Assembly: GCA_018266575.1 (NCBI GenBank)
Contig: JAFEAE010000004.1
Location: 1-64,000, forward strand
Source: Bacteroidota bacterium
GTDB taxonomy: Bacteria; Bacteroidota; Bacteroidia; Chitinophagales; Chitinophagaceae
Direction: 5' to 3'
Length of the DNA stretch: 64,000 nt
The notes below the pieces were generated by a model. The model was not told the origin of the DNA. It saw only the letters and a program-made list of their open reading frames with translations, and did no database searches. This document shows positions 8,255 through 17,466 of the stretch, piece after piece; position 1 is the stretch's first letter; each line of letters begins with the position of its first letter. Position numbers and translations under genes: made by a program.

Positions 8255-9619
8255 TCAAAGCGCAGAATATGATAAACCTTGCTCTTTTGTATTAATAACC
8301 GTAATCCTGTATTGTACTTTAATACCCCGTGAAGTTGATGGAGCTACCTCAGTTAAAGATGCCCCTGCACTAATATTTCTGAAGTTTATATTTTCTGTTT
8401 TGTAAACTTTTTTGTTTGCCTGTATATACTGCACCTCAACCACAACAAGGTCTAATGCATGCGATGATTGATTATTGATAGTAAGCTGCAGGTCGGATAT
8501 GCCCCCAAATGTTCCTACATTATATTTATTTGTAGTTACTGAAACCAGGTTGACCAGAGATGTCGTATGTGCATTGCCGTTATTATCTTTGTCGGCGGCA
8601 ACATCACTTCTATGTATTGCTTCACGCTTAGGAAAATAAGAGGGATTTGAGGAATCAATATTGACAGGTGCAGCAGGCGGAGCTGAAAGTTGCTGCACTA
8701 CATCCGTTTTATCTTTATCCGTTGTTTTCTTTTTTGATGCATTATCAGCGGCAATATTCTTTTTTTCTTCCCGGGATTTTGCCCCGATGATTGATGCAAC
8801 AGTATCTTTTTTCACAGTAGGTTGCGCCTGACCAGCAACGGGGTTTGAAACCGGCACAGATGTGATATTGTTATCATTTTGTGTAACAGAAGAAGGATTA
8901 TTACTTATGATATCCAGTTTGTTTTTATCGATATTATTTGCGGAATTCCTATTGATCAGCAAACCAATTGCAATGCCCGATACTAATAACAATACGGCAG
9001 ACACAATACTGAAGAAATATTTGTTTATATATTCCTTTCGGTTTGTGGATGCGTTCTCTGTTTTTGGAGCGGCTTCTCTATACGTCGTTTTACTAACGTA
9101 ACTCTGCTTATCCCGGATATTATCTTCTTCTGAAAAGAAAGGATTTTGTTTGGGCGATTCTTTTATTACCGGTGGAATGATTTGTTTTATTTCCGCTTCT
9201 TTTTTCTCCTGTTCTTCAACCCTGTTTTTTGAAATTTCTTTTTTCTCCGGAACAAAATTATTTTTTTGTGCAGCAGGAAGGTTTACATATATTTTCTTGT
9301 TTGGGTCACTTGCATTTGTATTGATCTCCCTGATTATCTTATCAGCAGGATGTGTATCCGCAATATGATCCTGGATAACAGAAGACGTAGTCGATGTGGA
9401 ATGGTTTTGTGCGGGCTTTTTATAAAACCTGTCGAAAGGTTGCTCTTCAACAGGTGGTGCAATGAGTTTAAATTCCTCAATTTCTCCCGGATATCTCCAG
9501 GCAGCACTTTTACCTTCGATCCATACGAGGTCGTATGCTTTAAATCCTTTCGCTTTTATTTCATCAAAAGTATAAGGACCACTTTGTTTGTTATCGCGCA
9601 GTAATAAATACGTTGCCAT
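8255..9619 (-). CDS. GYF_2-domain single-pass membrane protein
   Basis: A 454-residue protein. Residues 1-50 (YLLLRDNKQSGPYTFDEI..DLVWIEGKSAAW) form a GYF_2/DUF4339 domain, a small peptide-binding module. A long charged low-complexity linker follows to about residue 198, then one membrane helix (about 200-222, FFSIVSAVLLLVSGIAIGLLI), another disordered Lys/Asp/Ser-rich region, and a C-terminal beta-rich domain (about 350-454) containing LQLTINNQSSHALDLVVVEVQYI. The GYF end would be cytoplasmic and the C-terminal domain periplasmic. Function unknown. It is divergent from the downstream mutase gene. Confidence 0.75.
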   Translation of the reverse strand: MATYLLLRDNKQSGPYTFDEIKAKGFKAYDLVWIEGKSAAWRYPGEIEEFKLIAPPVEEQPFDRFYKKPAQNHSTSTTSSVIQDHIADTHPADKIIREINTNASDPNKKIYVNLPAAQKNNFVPEKKEISKNRVEEQEKKEAEIKQIIPPVIKESPKQNPFFSEEDNIRDKQSYVSKTTYREAAPKTENASTNRKEYINKYFFSIVSAVLLLVSGIAIGLLINRNSANNIDKNKLDIISNNPSSVTQNDNNITSVPVSNPVAGQAQPTVKKDTVASIIGAKSREEKKNIAADNASKKKTTDKDKTDVVQQLSAPPAAPVNIDSSNPSYFPKREAIHRSDVAADKDNNGNAHTTSLVNLVSVTTNKYNVGTFGGISDLQLTINNQSSHALDLVVVEVQYIQANKKVYKTENINFRNISAGASLTEVAPSTSRGIKVQYRITVINTKEQGLSYSAL

Positions 9620-9916
9620 TCATTACGGTTGAGAGGTATAATTAAAAAACATCCGTTTAATCACCGTACGAATTACAACAACAAAATTATAACCTGTTTT
9701 TGTGAAAACTTAGTTATAAATAAGGGAATCATCTCATTGGGAGCGTATGTAAAGTTAAGAATAGTTTAATAAAATGCAAGAAGCAGTTCAGCTCAATTGC
9801 CGCATTTCGTGCAGTTTCTATTTTATCTGCATAAAATGTCAATATTTGCTAATATTCCCAATCTTCCCGAAATTAGATTTTCAATTATCATTACATTAAT
9901 CTAAAATAATTTTTAC
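9620..9916. other. Divergent promoter region
   Basis: A 297-base spacer between leftward GYF_2 and rightward mutase genes. On the minus strand TAATTTTG at 9682-9689 fits the TAnnTTTG -7 box for the GYF_2 gene. No RNA gene is seen. Confidence 0.45.
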
Positions 9917-11644
9917 ATGGATGCTGCCATTCAGGAAAAAGTGAACAGTTGGTTAACTGGAAACTACGACCAGGAAACAAAAGATGAGATTACAAGACTT
10001 CAAAAAGAAAACCCAAATGAATTAACAGAGAGTTTTTACCGCAACCTCGAATTTGGTACCGGCGGCCTTCGTGGTATCATGGGCGTTGGAACAAACCGGA
10101 TGAATAAGTACACAGTTGGGATGGCTACACAAGGTTATGCAAATTACCTGAAGCAATCTTTCCCGAACCAACAGGTGAAAGTTGCAATTGCGCATGACAG
10201 CCGTAACAACAGCCGTTTTTTTGCGGAAACAACAGCCAAAGTTTTTGCCGCAAATGGTATCCGTGTGTTTTTATTTCAATCACTTCGCCCTACACCTGAA
10301 CTTAGTTTTAGTATTCGTCATTTAGGTTGCCAGGGCGGTGTTGTCTGTACAGCCTCACACAATCCAAAAGAATACAACGGATATAAAGCATATTGGAATG
10401 ATGGCGGGCAGTTAGTTCCACCGCACGATAAAAATGTAATTAAAGAAGTGGAAAAAATTGCTTCAGTTGATGAAGTAAAATGGGGCGGGGGTGAGGCGAA
10501 TATCAGCATGATCGGGAAAGACGTGGATGAAGCATATATTAACATGGTAAAAAGTTTATCAGTATATCCCGAGGTTATTGAGAAGCAACACAACCTTAGA
10601 ATTGTTTACACACCTATTCATGGAACGGGGATTAAATTAGTGCCCGAGGTATTGCAGCGCTTTGGTTTCAGCAATGTGCATGTAGTTCACGAACAGGCAA
10701 CCCCTGATGGAAATTTTCCTACGGTTGTTTATCCAAACCCGGAAGAAAGTGAAGCAATGAGTATTGGTTTGAAAAAAGCAAAAGAACTGGATGCAGATAT
10801 TTTATTAGGAACTGATCCGGATGCAGATCGTGTTGGCATTGGCATTAAAGATAAAAGCGGAAACTGGGTGTTGATGAATGGAAACCAGACAGCTGTTCTT
10901 GCTTTCAATTATATGATAGAAGCAAGAAAAGCAAAAGGAATTGCGCAGTCAAATGATATGGTTGTAAAAACGATCGTAACAACGGATATGATCGATACCA
11001 TTGCCAAGGCGAGTGGTATTGCATGTTACAACGTGTTGACAGGATTTAAATGGATTGCAGAATTGATCAAAGAAAAAGAAGCTTCGGAAAATTATGTTAT
11101 TGGCGGCGAAGAAAGCTATGGTTTGATGATCGGTTCGCAATTACGTGATAAAGATGCAGTGAGTGCAGTTGCTATGCTTTGCGAAATGGCTGCTTACGAA
11201 AAAAATAAAGGAAGAAGTTTGTATGATAAACTCATCGATCTGTATGTTCAGTATGGATTTTATAAAGAGAACCTGATCTCCATCACAAAAAAAGGAATGA
11301 ACGGGCAAAAAGAAATTGCGGATATGATGGAAACTTATCGGAATAATCCTCCCAAAACAATTAATGGTTCCCCGGTTGTGCAATTGCTCGATTACGAATT
11401 ACGCACTGGAAAAAACCTGCAGACAGCTGAAAGATGGGAGATCAAATTGCCAAAATCAAACGTGCTTCAATTTGTTTTGGAAGATGGAAGTAAAATATCT
11501 GCACGCCCATCCGGGACTGAACCAAAGATCAAATTTTATTTTAGCGTAAACAGTAAGCTGAATAACCCGGCAGAATTTGAAAAAGTAAAAGCAGAACTTG
11601 ATGCAAAGATCAATGGAATAATCAGTGATATGAAGCTGAAATAG
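9917..11644 (+). CDS. Phosphoglucomutase/phosphomannomutase
   Basis: A 575-residue alpha-D-phosphohexomutase interconverting hexose 1- and 6-phosphates (glucose and/or mannose). All four domain signatures occur: the active-site phosphoserine loop TASHNPKEYNGYK, the metal loop GTDPDADRVGIGI, the sugar-binding loop GGEESYG, and the phosphate-binding loop RPSGTEPKIKFYF. The length and N-terminal EFGTGGLRGIMGVG match the long PGM2-like group common in Bacteroidota. In this genome it could supply glucose 1-phosphate to the glgC/glgA pair 25 kb away. Confidence 0.95.
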   Translation: MDAAIQEKVNSWLTGNYDQETKDEITRLQKENPNELTESFYRNLEFGTGGLRGIMGVGTNRMNKYTVGMATQGYANYLKQSFPNQQVKVAIAHDSRNNSRFFAETTAKVFAANGIRVFLFQSLRPTPELSFSIRHLGCQGGVVCTASHNPKEYNGYKAYWNDGGQLVPPHDKNVIKEVEKIASVDEVKWGGGEANISMIGKDVDEAYINMVKSLSVYPEVIEKQHNLRIVYTPIHGTGIKLVPEVLQRFGFSNVHVVHEQATPDGNFPTVVYPNPEESEAMSIGLKKAKELDADILLGTDPDADRVGIGIKDKSGNWVLMNGNQTAVLAFNYMIEARKAKGIAQSNDMVVKTIVTTDMIDTIAKASGIACYNVLTGFKWIAELIKEKEASENYVIGGEESYGLMIGSQLRDKDAVSAVAMLCEMAAYEKNKGRSLYDKLIDLYVQYGFYKENLISITKKGMNGQKEIADMMETYRNNPPKTINGSPVVQLLDYELRTGKNLQTAERWEIKLPKSNVLQFVLEDGSKISARPSGTEPKIKFYFSVNSKLNNPAEFEKVKAELDAKINGIISDMKLK

Positions 11645-11645
11645 T

Positions 11646-11735
11646 ATTCAAAAGTTGATTGGTTGGTAAATTGAAAAAGGAATCATCAGTATCAGCCAAT
11701 CAATTTATCAACATTTCAACTTTTTAGCGGGATAA
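11646..11735. repeat. Intergenic palindrome after mutase
   Basis: Just after the mutase stop, AAAAGTTGATTGGTTGGTAAATTG is followed 30 bases later by CAATCAATTTATCAAC and CAACTTTTT, giving a long imperfect hairpin ending in Ts. It may serve as a transcription terminator for the mutase. Confidence 0.5.
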
Positions 11736-11772
11736 TTTTCTTTATTATCTAATTATGTGTACATTGCGGGGC

Positions 11773-11941
11773 AAAAAAAATGGCCCTTCCGTAGAAACGG
11801 AGTGGCCTCTAACGATTGCTTGCCATATGAAAAAAGGTAAAAAATTAAACTTGATGCTGTTTTACCAGCTTTACCTTCAAATGAGCCTCTAACGATATTC
11901 CGCACTAACGATTGCTTCTGTATGAACTAACTCATTTGACA
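11773..11941 (-). ncRNA. Predicted structured small RNA with three AUCGUUAG motifs
   Basis: Minus-strand transcript of about 165 nt. A TATTTTTG box (11945-11952) lies 4 bases before the predicted 5' end. Stem 1 pairs CAAATGAG with CTCATTTG (11931-11938 with 11878-11885), enclosing 45 nt. Stem 2 pairs AAGGTAAA with TTTACCTT (11870-11877 with 11834-11841) around an inner GCTG/CAGC hairpin. The end is a terminator stem at 11782-11807 followed by eight Us (11780-11773). ATCGTTAG occurs three times, always outside these stems: 11809-11816, 11889-11896 and 11905-11912. No ORF fits. It may belong to a known Rfam family I do not recognise. Confidence 0.75.
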
Positions 11942-11944
11942 ATA

Positions 11945-11952
11945 CAAAAATA
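11945..11952 (-). promoter_or_regulatory. -7 box of the small RNA
   Basis: TATTTTTG on the minus strand matches TAnnTTTG. Start would fall near 11941, directly before the first stem of the RNA. No strong -33 element is seen; a TTGA lies 24 bases upstream. Confidence 0.55.
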
Positions 11953-12065
11953 AACCATACCTGGATGTCATTTGAATCAACTTATTTGTAATTTAATTAT
12001 GTCAAACAGGGTTTGATTTTTCAAAAACCCTTTACCAGATTGAGTTTCAGGATAATTCAGCCACT

Positions 12066-13625
12066 ATGTCCAACCGCGTTACAGACACTTTATTCCAGTT
12101 GATTCACTCGTTGGAAAAATCGGAAAAAAGGCATTTTAAGCTATATATAAAGAGAAGTTCAACAAAAGAAAACCTAAAGATCGTCCGCTTATTTGATGCG
12201 ATTGATAAGCAAAATGAATACGACGAAAAACAATTACTGAAAAAACTTCCGGGAACAGAAAAACCTCAGCTATACAATTTAAAGACCCATCTTTATAAGC
12301 AAATCCTGGCAAGCCTGCGCCTGCTTAAAAGCGCCGACAGTATTGACCTGCAACTGAACGAGCAGTTCGATTACGCACATATTTTGTATAAGAAAGGGTT
12401 GTTCATGCAAAGCCTGCGGATATTAGAAAGGGCGAAGGAAACAGCTAAAGTAAACCAGAAATTCAACGTGCTGATCCAAATCATTGCGCTTGAAAAACGC
12501 ATTGAAAGTTTGCACATAACACGTGGCATGCAAAGCCGTGCTGAAATACTTTCCGCCGAATCTGTCGAGATCAGCAGTAAAGTTGATATGCTTACAAGGC
12601 TTTCTAATCTTGCCCTGAATTTGTATAGCTGGTATATCCGCAACGGGCATGCACGAAATGAAAAAGATGAAGCTGGTATTAAAAAATTCATGAAAGAAAA
12701 CCTTCCGCCAACTGCGTACCAACAGGAAGGTTTTTATGAGAAACTTTATTTGTACCAGAGTTACACATGGTACGCATTTATCCGCCAGGATTTTTTAATG
12801 TATTATAGATATTCGCAAAAATGGATCGACATTTTTGATGCCCAGCCTTTAATGATCCGTGTTGAAACAGGCTTGTATATTAAAGGGCTTCATAATTTGC
12901 TCAATGCGCATTTCGATTTGAAAAATTTTCAACTATTTGAAATCACGCTTCGCAAGTTTGAAAAATTTGCAGAAACGGACCGTGTAAAAGATCACGATAA
13001 CTTCAGGATACAGGCATTTATTTACATCAACAGCGCTAAAATAAACCAGCATTTTATTATCGGCACTTTTAAAGAAGGCCTCGCACTTGTTCCTGAAATT
13101 GAAGAGAAGCTGAAGGAATATTCACTGTTTATTGATTTGCACCGTGTCCTTGTTTTCAATTATAAAATCGCAACATTGTATTTTGGAAGCGGCGATTATG
13201 AAACCTGCATAGATTATTTGCAACGGATCATTAATGATAATATCGAAATGCGCAACGACCTGCAGTGTTATGCACGGTTGCTTCATTTGCTTGCTCATTA
13301 TGAATTAGGAAATTTTGATATCCTTGATTCATTGATCCGATCTGTTTATCGTTTCATGGCCAAAATGGGAAACCTTACTGTGATTGAAGAAGAGATGTTC
13401 AAATTCCTGCGCACATCATTCCGCATTCCGAGGAATAAATTGAAAATTGAATTTGAAATTTTCTTAGAGAAAATAAAACAATATGAAAAAAGCCGTTTCG
13501 AAACAAGGGCTTTTGCATATCTTGATATTATATCATGGGTAGAAAGTAAATTGTATGGTAAGCCGGTAAGCGAAATTATTCACGAAAAATACCTTAATGC
13601 AAAAAAAAGGGTTTATCATTCGTGA
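12066..13625 (+). CDS. Conserved helical-repeat protein
   Basis: A 519-residue, soluble, almost entirely alpha-helical protein without signal peptide. The start MSNRVTDTLFQLIHSLEKSEKRHFKLYI is followed by helix pairs with TPR-like spacing such as YKKGLFMQSLRILERAKETAK and FGSGDYETCIDYLQRIIND. Proteins of this size and start are widespread hypotheticals in Bacteroidota. The function is unknown; a scaffold or protein-interaction role is likely from the fold. Its stop overlaps a GTG codon of the next frame, but that next gene more likely starts 48 bases later. Confidence 0.7.
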   Translation: MSNRVTDTLFQLIHSLEKSEKRHFKLYIKRSSTKENLKIVRLFDAIDKQNEYDEKQLLKKLPGTEKPQLYNLKTHLYKQILASLRLLKSADSIDLQLNEQFDYAHILYKKGLFMQSLRILERAKETAKVNQKFNVLIQIIALEKRIESLHITRGMQSRAEILSAESVEISSKVDMLTRLSNLALNLYSWYIRNGHARNEKDEAGIKKFMKENLPPTAYQQEGFYEKLYLYQSYTWYAFIRQDFLMYYRYSQKWIDIFDAQPLMIRVETGLYIKGLHNLLNAHFDLKNFQLFEITLRKFEKFAETDRVKDHDNFRIQAFIYINSAKINQHFIIGTFKEGLALVPEIEEKLKEYSLFIDLHRVLVFNYKIATLYFGSGDYETCIDYLQRIINDNIEMRNDLQCYARLLHLLAHYELGNFDILDSLIRSVYRFMAKMGNLTVIEEEMFKFLRTSFRIPRNKLKIEFEIFLEKIKQYEKSRFETRAFAYLDIISWVESKLYGKPVSEIIHEKYLNAKKRVYHS

Positions 13626-13672
13626 AAATAAAAAGCAATCACATTAATTTTATAGCAGTGTATATTCGCAAT

Positions 13673-14254
13673 ATGAAACGCAATTCATCTTTTCTTTTTT
13701 TCTTTTTATTTTGGCTTGCAGCAAATACCTGTTTTGCACAATACAGAAAGATAGACAGCGCTATGAAGATCGGTAAAGCAGGTTACCGTTTTACCTGTTT
13801 CAATAGAAACCTTGATAAAAATGAAATAACGGTAAAGCCCCTTGGGTTTGACAGTGAAGCACACGAACTAAGCTTTTATGTAAAAGGAAGAGTAAAGGGT
13901 GTGCAGATTGATGACCTTAATAATGATGGTTACCCTGATCTTGTAGTGTATATATTCTCCAATGATTCAATAACAATGGGCAACGTACTTGTATTTGCAT
14001 CAGAAGAAAATAAATCTTTTTCCCCGATCTCGATACCAGATGTAATGCTTGATGGAAAATTAAAAGATGGTTACCGTGGCGATGATAAATTTATGTTGTT
14101 AGAAGGCACATTAATGCGTGAATTTCCAATTTACAAGCCTGATGATGTAAAAGATAAACCAACAGGTGGCAAACGTGCAGTACTTTATCAAATGGTTCCG
14201 GCAGAAGCAGGCGGATTTAAATTCAAAGTTGCCCGCTCATACGACACCAAATAA
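13673..14254 (+). CDS. Exported protein with FG-GAP/VCBS-like motif
   Basis: A 193-residue protein. ATG 13673 is chosen because a clear signal peptide follows (KRNSSFLFFFLFWLAANTCFA). An earlier in-frame GTG at 13622 would add 17 residues that spoil it. The mature part contains DDLNNDGYPDLVVYIFSND, a calcium-binding-like DxNxDGxxD motif of FG-GAP/VCBS repeats, and a beta-rich remainder. It is probably periplasmic. It is convergent with the quinoprotein gene, 12 bases apart. Function unknown. Confidence 0.7.
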   Translation: MKRNSSFLFFFLFWLAANTCFAQYRKIDSAMKIGKAGYRFTCFNRNLDKNEITVKPLGFDSEAHELSFYVKGRVKGVQIDDLNNDGYPDLVVYIFSNDSITMGNVLVFASEENKSFSPISIPDVMLDGKLKDGYRGDDKFMLLEGTLMREFPIYKPDDVKDKPTGGKRAVLYQMVPAEAGGFKFKVARSYDTK

Positions 14255-14266
14255 AATTCTTCCGAT

Positions 14267-16417
14267 TCATTTTGCAGGTAAGGCAAATGCAACATATGCA
14301 TCTCCGGACTGTGCATGTAATTTTCCTCCGCCACAGGCAATAACGAGATATTCTTTTCCATTCAATTCATAAACAGAAGGCGTTGCAAATCCTGCTGCAG
14401 GCAGTTCCGTTTCCCATAATAATTTTCCACTGCGTTTATTGAAAGCACGCAGTTTTCCATCGCTTGTTGCAGCAATAAAAAGCAACCCTCCCGCAGTCAC
14501 CACCGGGCCGCCATAATTTTCAGTTCCTGTGTGGATCCCTTTCTTTTTAAATTCAGGATAATCGCCTAAAGTATCGCGCCAATCAATTTCGCCAGTGACG
14601 AGATTAACTGCATTTAATGTTCCCCATGGCGGCATGTTTGCAGGATAGCCTTCTTTGCTGACAAATTTATTATAACCAGTTATCGTATATGGAAGATTGA
14701 GAAAAGTATCAACAGGTTTTGGGGCTTCAACAAATGTTTTTTGTTGAGATGATTTTATATTTAGTATGAAAGAAGCAATAGCGCTTTTTTCCTCTTCACT
14801 CAATTGTTTGAAGGCAGGCATCATTCTTCGGCCGGTTGAAACTACGTTTAAAAAATCCTGTTCGTTGTATTTTTTATTCACTTCTAACAGTGATGGATAG
14901 TTGCCGGAACCTTTTCTGTCCGGCCCGTGGCATGTCATACAATTGGAATTGTATAATCGTATTCCTGCCTGCAATAAATTTTCTTTTTTTGGCACCGCAT
15001 TTTTCACATCAGTTAAAGTGATCACCCAAGGAATTTCATTGGCATTTACATATAGCAACCCAGTTTCCGGATCAAAACCTGAACCGCCCCATTCTGCGCC
15101 GCCATCAAGCCCCGGGAATACTATTGTACCTTCTTTTGAAATAGGTTGAAAAACATTCCCGCTTTTATAGGTTGCAAATCTTTTTTTAATATCCTGGTAA
15201 GATGAATCAGGCAATAAATTATTCAGGTCATTTTCGGTAAGCGTTTGCCGCATGAACGATTTCGGCAGGGTTGGGAATGGTTGTGTGGCAGAAAGTTCTT
15301 CGCCCTCTATCTCACTATTGTGTGGCACTCTTTTTTCTTCAATAGGAAAAAGCGGTTTACCGGTTTCCCGATCAAGCAAAAAAACAAATCCTGTTTTGGT
15401 TGGTTGTGCAACAGCATCAACCAACTTACCCTCATGCATAACCGAAACTAATGCCGGCGGTGTCGGAAAATCTTTGTCCCAGGTATCATGATGGACATCC
15501 TGGAAATGCCATTTGTATTTTCCTGTTCCTGCATCGATAGCTAACAAACAATCTGCAAACAAGCCATTGCCTTTTCTTTTCCCGCCATAAAAATCGAATG
15601 ATGCAGAACCGATAGGGGCAAATAAAATCCCGCGTTTTTCATCCAATGCAAAACCCGACCAGCAATTTGCGCCTCCGATATGTTTCCATGCAACGGTATC
15701 TTTCCACGTATCATATCCAAATTCACCTGGTTGCGGAATCGTATGAAATACCCAACGGATTTTTCCTGTATGTACGTCATAAGCACGTATATAACCGGGA
15801 GCGGCATCGCCGCCTTCTGAAACACGGCTGCCCATGATAATCATATCCCGGTAAATAATTCCCGGGGAAGTAGCGGCAACATACAAATCGTTTACATCTC
15901 TTTCCAACCCATCATGCAAATCTATTTTTCCTTCTTTTCCGAAGCCTTCAATTATTTTTCCTGTTACTGCATCAATTGCAAAAAGGTAGGAGCCTGCTGC
16001 AAAAAAAATACGTTTATCGTTTCCATCTTCCCAATACGTAACACCTCGATTATTATTCATGATAAATGTTTCAGCAGATTTTTTTTGTGAGGTATCGTAC
16101 GGGTTAAAAACCCATTTGGGTTTTCCGGTTGCTGCGTCTATTGCAAACAATTTTAATTGCGGGGAAGTGCCATATAATATGCCATCAACAACGATCGGGT
16201 TACACTGAATTTGTGAATGGTTTGCCGTGTCTGCATCACCCGTATGATACATCCATGCAACCTGCAGTTGTGTTACATTGGCCGTATCAATTTGTGTGAG
16301 TGTAGAGTAATGGATATTTTCTTTTGAGCCGCCAAAAACTTTCCAGTCCTTGTATTGTTTTTTTGACTGGCATGAAAACAAAACGAGCAGGATTGGAAGC
16401 GAAAATAATTTTCTCAT
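14267..16417 (-). CDS. PQQ-dependent dehydrogenase with cytochrome c domain, lipoprotein
   Basis: A 716-residue quinoprotein. ATG 16417 is chosen because MRKLFSLPILLVLFSC gives a lipoprotein signal with Cys16. Propeller repeats carry the PQQ-type pattern (LFAIDAATGKPKWVF, YIRAYDVHTGKIRWVFHT, LRAFNKRSGKLLWETEL). A cytochrome c domain with NCMTCHGP (CxxCH haem site) and RRMMPAF (axial Met) is inserted before the last propeller blades. Such enzymes oxidise sugars or alcohols in the periplasm and pass electrons to the respiratory chain. The substrate is unclear; the glucose dehydrogenase group is closest by layout. PQQ synthesis genes are not in the window. Confidence 0.88.
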   Translation of the reverse strand: MRKLFSLPILLVLFSCQSKKQYKDWKVFGGSKENIHYSTLTQIDTANVTQLQVAWMYHTGDADTANHSQIQCNPIVVDGILYGTSPQLKLFAIDAATGKPKWVFNPYDTSQKKSAETFIMNNNRGVTYWEDGNDKRIFFAAGSYLFAIDAVTGKIIEGFGKEGKIDLHDGLERDVNDLYVAATSPGIIYRDMIIMGSRVSEGGDAAPGYIRAYDVHTGKIRWVFHTIPQPGEFGYDTWKDTVAWKHIGGANCWSGFALDEKRGILFAPIGSASFDFYGGKRKGNGLFADCLLAIDAGTGKYKWHFQDVHHDTWDKDFPTPPALVSVMHEGKLVDAVAQPTKTGFVFLLDRETGKPLFPIEEKRVPHNSEIEGEELSATQPFPTLPKSFMRQTLTENDLNNLLPDSSYQDIKKRFATYKSGNVFQPISKEGTIVFPGLDGGAEWGGSGFDPETGLLYVNANEIPWVITLTDVKNAVPKKENLLQAGIRLYNSNCMTCHGPDRKGSGNYPSLLEVNKKYNEQDFLNVVSTGRRMMPAFKQLSEEEKSAIASFILNIKSSQQKTFVEAPKPVDTFLNLPYTITGYNKFVSKEGYPANMPPWGTLNAVNLVTGEIDWRDTLGDYPEFKKKGIHTGTENYGGPVVTAGGLLFIAATSDGKLRAFNKRSGKLLWETELPAAGFATPSVYELNGKEYLVIACGGGKLHAQSGDAYVAFALPAK

Positions 16418-16464
16418 ATAGCAGAATATGTTGAATAGCAATGTTACAAAGGGAAAAGCAATCA

Positions 16465-17271
16465 CTATTTTTCGGCCTGTGCAACCCATGCCTGCATCGG
16501 GGCGGTCAATGGATTGGTTCCATATTTTTCTCCGATTTCTTTTTCAACAGTATTACGGATATCATTTAATAAAGAAGGGGCATGTTCATTAATGAATACA
16601 AAAATCGGCGAACCTTCTACCATTCCTTTTGCAGCATTTTCCGGGGTACTTACAGATTCTTTCTGCACCAATTCAATCGTAATATTTTTAAATCCTGTTT
16701 TTTCCAACAGGGAATTCATTAATTCCGTATCGTAAAATGAAAATGGAATATTAAAAAATACAGGTGGGTTATCCGGAAAAAAATTCGCCACCACATTATT
16801 TGCAATATTAAACATATCGTTATTTGCCAGGCTATCCCAGCAATTGAATAACAGCATACCTCCTGGTTTCAATACGCGATAGGATTCTGCAAAAGCTTTT
16901 TCTTTGTTTTGCATGAACATATATCCGAACTGGCATACCACTACATCAAAACTTTCATCAGCGAATGGCAAAGCCTGTGCGTCGGCAACCTGCCAGTCAA
17001 TATCCGTTGAAACATTTCGCTGCTTTGCAATTTCGATCATATCCTTGTTCAGGTCAGTCGCAATAAAATTTGCGTCTTCGGGAAGTGATAAATACAGGTG
17101 CTTTGTAACACGGCCGGTTCCGCATGCTATCTCGAGCACTTTATTTCTTGCAGGAATATTTTTAAACCTTTCTGCAATATCAATCGCATAGGGCTCAAAA
17201 AGCATTGGCCCCATATACGTATCATAATTCTGAGGTATCGTACCTGCAAATGCGGTGGTTGATTCTGGCAT
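16465..17271 (-). CDS. Class I SAM-dependent methyltransferase
   Basis: A 268-residue cytosolic methyltransferase. Motif I is LEIACGTGRVTKHL (about residues 46-59), the acidic ribose loop is FIATDLNKDM, motif II-like DAQALPFADESFDVVVCQFG, and motif III RVLKPGGMLLFNCWD. This is the UbiE/Methyltransf_11 group. The substrate is unknown. It lies 47 bases upstream of the quinoprotein lipoprotein on the same strand and may be cotranscribed, though no functional link is evident. Confidence 0.85.
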   Translation of the reverse strand: MPESTTAFAGTIPQNYDTYMGPMLFEPYAIDIAERFKNIPARNKVLEIACGTGRVTKHLYLSLPEDANFIATDLNKDMIEIAKQRNVSTDIDWQVADAQALPFADESFDVVVCQFGYMFMQNKEKAFAESYRVLKPGGMLLFNCWDSLANNDMFNIANNVVANFFPDNPPVFFNIPFSFYDTELMNSLLEKTGFKNITIELVQKESVSTPENAAKGMVEGSPIFVFINEHAPSLLNDIRNTVEKEIGEKYGTNPLTAPMQAWVAQAEK

Positions 17272-17415
17272 TTATATGAGTTTAAAAATTAAAAAATTCT
17301 TTCAATATTAAAGTTAAAGATGCTTACTTCATCGGCATGACAAGTCTCTAAGCTTTGCAAATACACTATAAACCCGTGATTATTATTCAACCCTGTTTCA
17401 TTTACTTTGAGAGTT

Positions 17416-17456
17416 TGTCATCCCGGGTCTTGGGAAGCCTGGCGAGGGATCCTGCA
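17416..17456. repeat. REP-like intergenic motif
   Basis: TGTCATCCCGGG followed by GGCGAGGGATCCTGC. Motifs of the form GTCATCC...GAGGGATC recur in intergenic DNA of many bacteria. Only one clear copy is seen in this window. Confidence 0.35.
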
Positions 17457-17466
17457 TTTGTTCAAA

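Noticed and set aside
11773..11941. 6S RNA as an explanation for the structured RNA
   Set aside because: 6S RNA has a long closing stem between its two ends with a central bubble; here the 5' end pairs with an internal segment and the 3' end forms its own terminator.
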